The translations under genes and the position numbers were made by a program. The notes below the pieces were generated by a model. It worked only from the letters and a program-made list of their open reading frames with translations, was not told the DNA's origin and searched no databases. Positions 1 to 5,186 of a stretch of DNA of 11,489 nucleotides are shown piece by piece. Source of the DNA: Actinomycetes bacterium (GTDB taxonomy: Bacteria; Actinomycetota; Thermoleophilia; Solirubrobacterales; Solirubrobacteraceae). Numbering within the stretch: position 1 is the first letter of the stretch; the number at the start of each line of letters is the position of its first letter. The stretch covers positions 1 to 11,489 of the forward strand of contig JAEYAL010000079.1 of the NCBI GenBank assembly GCA_023404805.1. The letters run 5' to 3'.

Positions 1-28
1 CCCCTTGGGGGGGGGGGGGGGGGGGGGG
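1..28. other. Poly-G tract at the left edge, probable sequencing or assembly artefact
   Basis: The window opens with four C, two T and then an unbroken run of 22 G (7-28). A homopolymer this long at the very end of a sequence is typical of dark-cycle poly-G read ends from two-colour Illumina chemistry carried into a contig end; that is inference. The tract happens to be readable as a glycine run in the nadE frame, but this should not be taken as protein sequence. Confidence 0.7.
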
Positions 29-1072
29 CGCGCGCCCCGCCCCGGCCGCCGGCCTGCCCGCTCGCTGGCGGGTGAGGTCCCGGTGTTGGCCGCGATCGGG
101 AGCGGCACCGCCACGCAGGCGGTCGACGCCGGCGACGGCGCGCCTCTGCTCGCCCAAGGCGGCCGTTCCGGATCAGGCGCCGTGCACACGGTCGGCGGCG
201 GCCGGATCACCGAGCCGCTCACCGGCCCTGCCGAGGCGTACGCGGCCCTCGCGCTCGGCCTCGGCGACTACGTCCGCAAAAACGGCTTCAAGCACGTCGT
301 GATCGGCCTCTCGGGCGGCATCGACTCGACGCTCGTGGCGCTGCTGGCGGTCGACGCCCTGGGCGCCGATGCGGTGACCGGCGTGACGATGCCGTCGCGC
401 TACTCGTCAGACGGCACGCTGTCGGACGCGCACGGCCTCGCCGAGCGCCTCGGCATCCCGATCCACGAGATCCCGATCGAGGGGCCGTTCAAGGCCTTCG
501 AGGACAGCCTCGCGCCGGCGTTCGAGGGGCGCGAGCCCGACCTCACCGAGGAGAACCTCCAGGCGCGCATCCGCGGCACGCTGCTCATGGCGCTGTCGAA
601 CAAGTTCGGCTGGCTCGTGCTCACGACGGCCAACAAGTCCGAGACGTCGGTCGGCTACTCGACGCTCTATGGCGACATGGCCGGCGGCTTCGCACCGCTC
701 AAGGACACCCCGAAGATGCTCGTGTTCGAGCTGACGGAGTGGCGCTCGACGCGCGATGGCGGCCAGCTCGTCCCGCCGGAGGTGCTCACCCGGCCGCCGT
801 CAGCCGAGCTGCGCCCGGACCAGGAAGACAGCCACAGCCTGCCGCCGTATCCGATCCTCGACGCGATCATCGTCGGCTACGTCGAGCGCGACCTCTCGCG
901 CGACCAGCTCATCGCAGCGGGCCTGCCCGAGGAGCACGTCGACCGGGCGCTGAGCCTGATCGACCGCGCCGAGTACAAGCGCCGCCAGGGCCCTCCAGGG
1001 ATCCGGCTCACCAGCCGGGCCCTGTCGCGCGACCGGCGTGTGCCGATCACGAACCGCTACCCGCCGGGCTGA
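2..1072 (+). CDS. nadE: Glutamine-dependent NAD+ synthase, C-terminal synthetase domain (5'-partial)
   Basis: This is the ATP-dependent synthetase part of NAD+ synthase, which amidates deamido-NAD+ to NAD+ in the last step of NAD synthesis in the cytosol. The frame runs off the left edge through the poly-G tract, so the N-terminal nitrilase-type glutaminase domain expected of this family is missing and the TTG at 5 is not a credible start. Convincing homology begins near base 215 (PAEAYAALALGLGDYVRKNG). The adenylation P-loop SGGIDS starts at base 311. It is followed by LTTANKSE (624-647) and STLYGDMAGGF (659-691), the deamido-NAD/ammonia-site segments, and by the family C-terminus RVPITNRY before the TGA at 1070-1072. 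Codons before base 200 (Ala/Gly/Arg-rich) could be linker or faulty sequence. It converges on the thioesterase across 41 bp. Confidence 0.9.
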   Translation, partial: PLGGGGGGGRAPRPGRRPARSLAGEVPVLAAIGSGTATQAVDAGDGAPLLAQGGRSGSGAVHTVGGGRITEPLTGPAEAYAALALGLGDYVRKNGFKHVVIGLSGGIDSTLVALLAVDALGADAVTGVTMPSRYSSDGTLSDAHGLAERLGIPIHEIPIEGPFKAFEDSLAPAFEGREPDLTEENLQARIRGTLLMALSNKFGWLVLTTANKSETSVGYSTLYGDMAGGFAPLKDTPKMLVFELTEWRSTRDGGQLVPPEVLTRPPSAELRPDQEDSHSLPPYPILDAIIVGYVERDLSRDQLIAAGLPEEHVDRALSLIDRAEYKRRQGPPGIRLTSRALSRDRRVPITNRYPPG

Positions 1073-1113
1073 GCCGGCGCCTGCGGGTCCGCTGCTCTGG
1101 GCCGCCGGTGGAG
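1073..1113. terminator. Weak hairpin between convergent nadE and thioesterase genes
   Basis: The 41-bp convergent gap contains CCGGCG (1074-1079) and its complement CGCCGG (1103-1108), a 6-bp stem with a 23-nt GC-rich loop. There is no T-tract. It could serve as a bidirectional terminator, but the stem is short and the loop long. Confidence 0.25.
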
Positions 1114-1572
1114 TTAGGCAGGCTCGCCGCCGCGCAAGGCGATCGTCACCCGCGACGTGGCGCACAGCTTGCCGTCGGAGCTCCGGTGTTCGACGTCCCA
1201 GAGCTGGGTCGTGCGGCCTCCGTGGATGCGCCTTGCGACCGACGTCAGCGTGCCCTCGCCGACGAACGGCCGCAGGAACGCGGTGTTGTTCGACAGGCCG
1301 ACGGCGGAGCCGCCCTTGGGCACGGCCGTCAGCGCGCCGCCGACCGACGCCGCCGACTCGGCGACCAGCGCGTAGATCCCGCCATGCACGAGCCCGAACG
1401 GCTGCTTGTGGCGGTGGTCGACCTCGACGGTCGCGGTGACCTCCTCGGGCGTCGCGGCGGTGATCTGCACGCCAAGCGTGCCGTCGGCCGTCTGCTCGTA
1501 CGGGAGCAGCGTCGGGAGGATCGCCTCGCCCTCTGGGGTCGTCCACTGGTTCGTCAGATCGGGCTGCGACAT
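1114..1572 (-). CDS. PaaI/YdiI-family hotdog-fold acyl-CoA thioesterase
   Basis: A 152-residue single-domain hotdog thioesterase that would hydrolyse an acyl- or aryl-CoA in the cytosol. The family signature is clear: QPFGLVHGGIYALVAES (57-73) has the HGG turn (63-65) on the central helix and Glu72 in the position of the catalytic carboxylate of YdiI-type enzymes. The end, LWDVEHRSSDGKLCATSR (124-141), follows the strand pattern of E. coli YdiI/MenI (1,4-dihydroxy-2-naphthoyl-CoA hydrolase), so a menaquinone-pathway role is possible. However, phenylacetyl-CoA-type and fatty acyl thioesterases share these motifs, and no menaquinone genes lie nearby. Start at ATG 1572: no Shine-Dalgarno is visible, but TAGCCT (1585-1580) ends exactly 7 nt before the ATG, suggesting a leaderless message. 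Divergent from the membrane regulator at 1720. Confidence 0.85.
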   Translation of the reverse strand: MSQPDLTNQWTTPEGEAILPTLLPYEQTADGTLGVQITAATPEEVTATVEVDHRHKQPFGLVHGGIYALVAESAASVGGALTAVPKGGSAVGLSNNTAFLRPFVGEGTLTSVARRIHGGRTTQLWDVEHRSSDGKLCATSRVTIALRGGEPA

Positions 1573-1719
1573 GCCCGGCAGGCTAGCCGCACCGCGGCGC
1601 TTGTCCCCCGCTCGTTCGCCGTCGGACAGACCGCCGCCCAGGGGTGCCTACCGCCACCGGCTGTGCCGGGCGTGGGACTGCAGCGTCAGCGCCGCCGCCT
1701 CGCTAGCCTGTGCGGGCTG
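1573..1719. promoter_or_regulatory. Divergent promoter region with paired GCTAGCCTG elements
   Basis: This 147-bp divergent spacer has the same GCTAGCCTG word at each end, read towards each gene. On the minus strand TAGCCT lies at 1585-1580 with 7 nt to the ATG at 1572, and a GGGACA-like -35 (4 of 6 to TTGACA) sits 16 nt upstream. On the plus strand TAGCCT lies at 1704-1709 with 10 nt to the ATG at 1720; no good -35 is seen there. Both fit TANNNT -10 boxes giving leaderless or nearly leaderless transcripts. The word could instead be a shared operator. Confidence 0.5.
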
Positions 1720-2718
1720 ATGACCGCCCTCGCCGACCTCCAGCCCGACCGTCGCGCGGTCCTGCAGCTGCTCGTGGCCCGTGGCCGCGGCTACGACCAG
1801 ATCGCCGAGCTGCTGAACCTGCCGGAGATCGTGGTGCGCCGCCGCGCCCATGACGCGATCACCGCGCTCGCAGGCGGTGGCGCCGGGCTCGACGACAGCC
1901 GCCGCGCGCTCCTCTGCGACTACCTCGTCGGCGAACTGCCGGCCAGCCGCCGCGCCGAGGCGCGCACGCTCCTCGCCGACGACGCCACTGCGCGCCGGTT
2001 CGCGCGCAGCGCGGCCGGCCGCCTCGCGGGCATCGAAGGCGCCCAGCTGCCTGAGCTGCCGCCGGAGGACGAGGAGGTCGTCGAAGCGCTCGACGCCCTC
2101 GACGCCCGCCGCGAGCGCAAGCAGGAGCTCGAACAGTCTTCGCGCAAGGGCGCCTGGTTCCTCATCGGCGGGATCGCCTTGGCGGTCATCGCCGTTGTCG
2201 TCCTCCTCTCGATCTTCGCCGGCGACAACAAGGACGACACCGCCACGAACAAGGGGGCCTCGACCGAGGAGACCACCCCCGGTTCCGGTCGTCCGACCTT
2301 CGCCGTCCGGATGACCTCGCCTTCGGGCGGCTCCGCCAAAGGCGAGGCCGCGCTCCGCGCCAGCCCTGAGGGCCCGATGAACCTCGTCCTGCGCGCCGAG
2401 GGCCTCGCGCCGACCAAGCAGCTGGAGAACGGCGGCTTCACGGCCTACAACGTCTGGCTCGACGGCCCGAACGAGCCCGCGCTGTCGCTCGGGTTCTTCA
2501 CGCCGAACAACTCCGACGACAACGTCTCTGCGGCCGATGGCTCCCTTGAGCTCGTCGCCCGCCTCGACGGATCGAACACGCCCGCGATCGAGGCGTCCGA
2601 CCTCGAGAAGTACGACACGCTGCTCCTCACCCGCGAGACGCTGGCCTCGCAGCAGGACCGCCCGGAGGAGCCGGGGCCGGTCGTGCTCAAGGGCGAGATC
2701 CAGTCGGTCACCGGCTAG
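1720..2718 (+). CDS. Membrane regulator: sigma region 4-like HTH fused to an RskA-like anti-sigma module
   Basis: A 332-residue, probably one-pass membrane protein. Residues 1-50 read like sigma-70 region 4 (LQPDRRAVLQLL, then YDQIAELLNLPEIVVRRRAHDA), a DNA-binding helix-turn-helix. Residues 63-105 (LLCDYLVGELPASRRAEART and on) match the amphipathic start of RskA/ZAS anti-sigma domains, but the zinc-binding HxxxCxxC is absent. An acidic stretch (116-140) leads to a membrane helix at about 145-166, with Arg/Lys before it and Asp/Lys after, so N-in/C-out. After a Thr/Gly-rich linker, residues 193-330 form an outer domain with RskA-C-like words (AYNVWLDGP, LSLGFFTP, PGPVVLKGEI). No sigma region 2 is present, so it is not a complete sigma factor. 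It may be a one-component membrane transcription regulator. No partner sigma gene is adjacent. ATG 1720 was chosen because the open frame upstream shows no domain and antisenses the thioesterase. Confidence 0.8.
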   Translation: MTALADLQPDRRAVLQLLVARGRGYDQIAELLNLPEIVVRRRAHDAITALAGGGAGLDDSRRALLCDYLVGELPASRRAEARTLLADDATARRFARSAAGRLAGIEGAQLPELPPEDEEVVEALDALDARRERKQELEQSSRKGAWFLIGGIALAVIAVVVLLSIFAGDNKDDTATNKGASTEETTPGSGRPTFAVRMTSPSGGSAKGEAALRASPEGPMNLVLRAEGLAPTKQLENGGFTAYNVWLDGPNEPALSLGFFTPNNSDDNVSAADGSLELVARLDGSNTPAIEASDLEKYDTLLLTRETLASQQDRPEEPGPVVLKGEIQSVTG

Positions 2719-2725
2719 CGGGCCG

Positions 2726-2760
2726 GGCGCCGGCGGCGCGAGCGATCGCGCCGCGGCGCC
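2726..2760. terminator. Strong bidirectional hairpin between convergent genes
   Basis: An outer stem GGCGC (2726-2730) with GCGCC (2756-2760) and an inner 8-bp stem GCGGCGCG (2733-2740) with CGCGCCGC (2747-2754) enclose the loop AGCGAT; only a 2x1 internal loop interrupts 13 GC-rich pairs. It fills the 43-bp gap between the regulator stop (2718) and the MerR stop (2762). There is no T-tract on either strand, so the terminator call rests on position and stem strength. Confidence 0.6.
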
Positions 2761-2761
2761 G

Positions 2762-3553
2762 CTACTCGGTGAAGCGGCGCAGGTCTCGCACGAGCAGCAG
2801 GTGTGAGAGGCGCGAGACCGTCACCGCGAGGTCGTCGAGCACGTCGACGGCTTCCTTGCGGCGCTCGGGGTTGCGCGACTGCAGCGACGGCCCGAGCAGC
2901 TGCTGGAGCAGGCCCGCTTCGCGGTCGGCTGAGGAGCGGAAGGTGCGCAGGTGCCGGGCGCCGATCCCGTACTGCGAGAGCGCCGCAGCGGCCATCACGA
3001 TCTCGCGCTCGGCGTCGTCGTACACGGTGCTGCCGTCCTTCGACGGCCTGCCAGCGATCAGGCCGTACTCGGCGAGATCACGGAGCAGGCGCTCGTCAGC
3101 GCGCGCGTCGGCGATCACGTCTTCTTGGCGGTGCAGCGAGCCCTTGGAGAGCACGGAGACGTTGGTGGTGCTGCGCGACCCCGCCTCCGGGCGCGTCGCG
3201 CGGCTCTCGGCTTGGCTGCCAGTGCCGACGCTCGCCGTCTCAGCGGAGCCGCGGCCTGCGGCCAGCTCCTGGCGGATGACGCGCAGCGGCAGGAACTCGT
3301 CGCGCTGCATGCGCAGGATCGCGCGCAGGCGGTCGATGTCGGCCTGCGAGTAGAGCCGGTATCCGCCAGAGGTCCGCTGCGGCGTGATCAGCCGCTGGTC
3401 CTCCAGGTACCGGATCTTCGAGATCGAGATATCTGGGAACTCTTGGCGCAGCGTCTGGCAGACGGCGCCGATCGTCGCGCCTTTGCCGCGCGCGCCATCG
3501 CTGTGGGAGCGCGGTCCGGCGTCCTCGCCGGCTTCCGAACTGGGACGGAACAT
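2762..3553 (-). CDS. ftsR: MerR-family regulator, FtsR-like (Rv1828 type)
   Basis: A 263-residue DNA-binding regulator. Residues about 27-97 form a MerR winged helix with the FtsR-type words ISISKIRYLEDQRLITPQRT and GGYRLYSQADIDRLRAIL. A Ser/Thr/Gly-rich linker (98-135) follows, then a second helical domain (136-263) with DLAEYGLIAG, VYDDAEREIVMAAAALSQYGI and ARHLRTFRSSADREAGLLQQ, the pattern of mycobacterial Rv1828 and corynebacterial FtsR. It is not a metal-sensing MerR: no cysteine ligand set is seen (one Cys at 32). FtsR in Corynebacterium is described as an activator of ftsZ, so a cell-division role is inferred by homology; the target here is unknown. ATG at 3553 overlaps the FHA stop (TGATG), indicating translational coupling. 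GarA/FHA followed by this MerR is the same order as Rv1827-Rv1828. Confidence 0.85.
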   Translation of the reverse strand: MFRPSSEAGEDAGPRSHSDGARGKGATIGAVCQTLRQEFPDISISKIRYLEDQRLITPQRTSGGYRLYSQADIDRLRAILRMQRDEFLPLRVIRQELAAGRGSAETASVGTGSQAESRATRPEAGSRSTTNVSVLSKGSLHRQEDVIADARADERLLRDLAEYGLIAGRPSKDGSTVYDDAEREIVMAAAALSQYGIGARHLRTFRSSADREAGLLQQLLGPSLQSRNPERRKEAVDVLDDLAVTVSRLSHLLLVRDLRRFTE

Positions 3554-4017
3554 CAGCCGGACAGGAACGTGAGCTTGTACTTGCCGATCTGCAGCTCGTC
3601 GCCGTCGTCGAGGCGGTGCGAGTCGATGCGGCGGCGGTTCACGTACGTGCCGTTGAGCGACCCGAGGTCCTCAAGCCAGTACACGCCGCCGCGCTGCAGC
3701 ACGCGGGCGTGGTCGCGCGAGACGGTGACGTCGTCGAGGAACAGGCCGGCGTCGGGCCGGCGGCCGATGGTGAGGCGCTCGTCGGTGACCGCGACGCTCT
3801 CCCCCACACGCCCGCCGCCGGAGCGGATGACGATCGCCGCACCGGTCGACGCGACGACCGCGTCGAGATCGACCGGGACGAACTCGCCGGTCTCGTCGTC
3901 GACGCGGTACGCAGGATCGCGGTGGTGGTCGGGGTCCCCGACGAACGCACCGCACTTCTGGCAGTAGTTGGCGCCCTCTGCGTTAACGAACCCGCAGTCC
4001 GGGCAGTGGCGCGCCAC
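3553..4017 (-). CDS. garA: FHA-domain protein, GarA/OdhI-like, with N-terminal zinc ribbon
   Basis: A 154-residue cytosolic phosphothreonine-binding protein. Residues 5-22 hold a CxxC-x10-CxxC zinc ribbon (C5, C8, C19, C22), which I do not recall in GarA or OdhI. The FHA domain (about 61-154) is close to GarA: IGRRPD (85-89), FLDDVTVSRDHA (93-104) with the phosphopeptide-binding Ser100 and His103, and GSLNGTYVN (119-127) with Asn122, ending QIGKYKLTFLSG. In GarA/OdhI an ETTS motif upstream of the FHA is phosphorylated by PknB/PknG and switches inhibition of 2-oxoglutarate dehydrogenase and activation of glutamate dehydrogenase. Here the matching stretch appears to be ETGEF (42-46), with one Thr. 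GTG 4017 is chosen because GGAG (4028-4025) sits 7 nt upstream, just past the preceding stop. The function is inferred from homology and gene order. Confidence 0.85.
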   Translation of the reverse strand: MARHCPDCGFVNAEGANYCQKCGAFVGDPDHHRDPAYRVDDETGEFVPVDLDAVVASTGAAIVIRSGGGRVGESVAVTDERLTIGRRPDAGLFLDDVTVSRDHARVLQRGGVYWLEDLGSLNGTYVNRRRIDSHRLDDGDELQIGKYKLTFLSG

Positions 4018-4024
4018 CGCAGTG

Positions 4025-4028
4025 CTCC
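4025..4028 (-). promoter_or_regulatory. Shine-Dalgarno deciding the GTG start of the FHA gene
   Basis: GGAG reads on the minus strand at 4028-4025, 7 nt before the GTG at 4017, in the 12-bp gap after the rsiG-like stop codon. It supports a GTG start and a shared transcript with the upstream gene. Confidence 0.55.
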
Positions 4029-4029
4029 G

Positions 4030-4302
4030 CTAGGCGGTCGGTGCCGACTCGCCGTCGTCCGGGAGGTCGACGCGGCCAGCCAGGATGTCGGTCAGGCGCG
4101 CGACGTCGTCGCCGGTGAGGATGTCGTCGCCACGCTCGTGCTTCTTGCGCAGACGGTTGACGAGCTCAGCGCGAAGGATGTCGATCTTGCCGTGCAGGAT
4201 GCGGCGGCGGTACGAAATCTCGACTTCTTCGTCAGTCAGCTGGTGGATGAGGTCCTTCAGCTCCTGATCGGAGAGAGAACCGAGATCGGGAAACGTGTCC
4301 AT
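4030..4302 (-). CDS. rsiG: RsiG-like c-di-GMP-responsive anti-sigma factor (single-motif type)
   Basis: A 90-residue, strongly charged helical protein. The helix at about 13-56 carries E26-x3-S30-x2-R33-x3-H37-x3-D41, which matches the published RsiG cyclic-di-GMP signature E(X)3S(X)2R(X)3Q(X)3D at four of five positions, with His for Gln. Streptomyces RsiG has two copies and works as a monomer that holds sigma WhiG when loaded with c-di-GMP. Small RsiGs of deep-branching actinobacteria such as Rubrobacter have a single copy and form an antiparallel homodimer, and this length fits that class. Residues 59-78 (DDILTGDDVARLTDILAGR) form a second short helix and the C-terminus is acidic and disordered-looking. 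Its WhiG-type partner is not in the window. It is the first gene of a three-gene unit with the FHA and MerR genes (12-bp gap). ATG 4302 has CGGAG about 13 nt upstream, farther than usual. Confidence 0.75.
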   Translation of the reverse strand: MDTFPDLGSLSDQELKDLIHQLTDEEVEISYRRRILHGKIDILRAELVNRLRKKHERGDDILTGDDVARLTDILAGRVDLPDDGESAPTA

Positions 4303-4334
4303 TGCTTACGGCGGGCTCCGGTCGGGAAGTGCCG

Positions 4335-4340
4335 ATCATA
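4335..4340 (-). promoter_or_regulatory. Candidate -10 element for the rsiG-FHA-MerR unit
   Basis: TATGAT (one mismatch to TATAAT) reads on the minus strand, 32 nt before the rsiG ATG, which would give a leader of about 25 nt. No good -35 lies 16-18 nt upstream. It is one of the few AT-rich hexamers in the gap. Confidence 0.4.
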
Positions 4341-4435
4341 GTCAGATCCTCGGCGTGACCGTGGCCACGCAAGCCATCATCCGCACTCGGGGTCCCCAGG
4401 ACTCGCCCTCAACCTCAGCTTCAGGCCCTAGCCTC

Positions 4436-4456
4436 GGGCGTTTTCGGGCGTCGCCC
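4436..4456. repeat. Short inverted repeat downstream of pgsA
   Basis: GGGCG (4436-4440) and CGCCC (4452-4456) flank an 11-nt loop that includes TTTT. It lies about 77 bp past the pgsA-like stop in the pgsA-rsiG gap. It could be a weak terminator for the proS-pgsA unit; the stem is only 5 bp. Confidence 0.25.
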
Positions 4457-4473
4457 AGCGATGACCCCAATTG

Positions 4474-4488
4474 TTGACGCGCTGTCAA
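4474..4488. promoter_or_regulatory. Inverted repeat TTGAC-N5-GTCAA, operator candidate
   Basis: TTGAC (4474-4478) and GTCAA (4484-4488) form a perfect 5-bp inverted repeat with a GCGCT spacer, about 170 bp upstream of the rsiG-like start and 45 bp past the pgsA stop. It is AT-rich against its surroundings. On the minus strand it also reads TTGACA, a perfect -35 hexamer, but the hexamer 17 nt downstream (GTCATC) is a poor -10. It may be an operator or a -35 box. Confidence 0.35.
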
Positions 4489-4532
4489 ATGGGTGTCCAC
4501 TTGCACGCCGCAGGCGAGGCCGTCGAGGCTTG

Positions 4533-5186
4533 TCAGGGCGTGCGCGACGAGGCGGCCGGCGCCACCGGCGGCCGCGCGAACGTCGCCCGGGCGTAGAGCG
4601 CGCTGGCGATGTAAGCCATCACGACGCCGATCAGCAGGAGGATCTCAGCGAGCCGCTCGGCGCCTGCGATCGCGAAGAAGAGCGACGACATGATCGGCCA
4701 CACGCCGAGCCGGCCGAACCAGTTGATGGTGAGCGCGCCGCGGCGCTTGAGCGCGACCCGGCCCAGCCCGAGCATCAGGATCTCGCGGACGAGCAGGAGC
4801 CCGAGCAGCCAATGGCTGAGGAGGTCGAAGTACCAGCAGACGGCGGCGCCGCTGATGATCATCAGCCGGTCGATGATCGGATCCAGCAGCGCGCCGAGGC
4901 GGCTGTACTGGCCCGTGACGCGCGCCACGATGCCGTCGAGGTAGTCGCCCCAGGCGACAAGGCCGTAGAGCACCGCGGCGGCGGTCGAGTGCCCGTCGCC
5001 GCTGCTCAGAGCGAACACCAGGAAGAGCGCCAGCCCGACGATCCGCAGGTAGCCGACGAAGTTCGGCAACGTCCACGGCCGCAGAGGGCTGCCCGGCAAC
5101 GTCGAAGCCGGTGGCGGCCCCGAGCGATCGAGACCGAGCAGGCGCCGGAGGCCTCCGCCCCCACGCTCCTGGGGGCGTTTGGTCAC
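4533..5186 (-). CDS. pgsA: CDP-alcohol phosphatidyltransferase (PgsA-like phosphatidylglycerophosphate synthase)
   Basis: A 217-residue integral membrane enzyme that transfers a CDP-activated phosphatidyl group to an alcohol, most likely glycerol 3-phosphate, at the cytoplasmic face. The family motif DG-x2-AR-x8-G-x3-D-x3-D is complete: D84-G85, A88-R89, G98, D102 and D106. LPNFVGYLRIV (40-50) matches the usual start of the first membrane helix. Further hydrophobic helices lie at about 49-61, 68-80, 108-120, 124-142, 162-176 and 180-198. The first 35 residues are a basic/Pro-rich cytosolic tail. GTG 5186 overlaps the proS TGA (GTGA, 4 nt), so the two are probably co-translated. Substrate choice (glycerol-P or inositol-P) cannot be fixed from the motif. 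In Mycobacterium pgsA2 (Rv1822) also lies a few genes before garA (Rv1827). Confidence 0.85.
   Translation of the reverse strand: MTKRPQERGGGGLRRLLGLDRSGPPPASTLPGSPLRPWTLPNFVGYLRIVGLALFLVFALSSGDGHSTAAAVLYGLVAWGDYLDGIVARVTGQYSRLGALLDPIIDRLMIISGAAVCWYFDLLSHWLLGLLLVREILMLGLGRVALKRRGALTINWFGRLGVWPIMSSLFFAIAGAERLAEILLLIGVVMAYIASALYARATFARPPVAPAASSRTP

Noticed and set aside
739..1719. Open frame continuing upstream of the membrane regulator start, in phase
   Set aside because: It runs antisense to the well-supported thioesterase and through nadE, shows no domain, and is the usual GC-rich open-frame effect; the HTH domain begins right at ATG 1720.
1720..2718. Reading the HTH-membrane protein as a complete ECF sigma factor or a zinc-binding anti-sigma
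   Set aside because: There is no region 2 for -10 recognition, and the HxxxCxxC zinc motif is absent from the anti-sigma-like segment (Cys66 is the only cysteine near it).
2951..3967. Plus-strand open frame of 338 codons opposite the MerR and FHA genes
   Set aside because: Antisense to two clear domain proteins, with low-complexity composition and no domain of its own.
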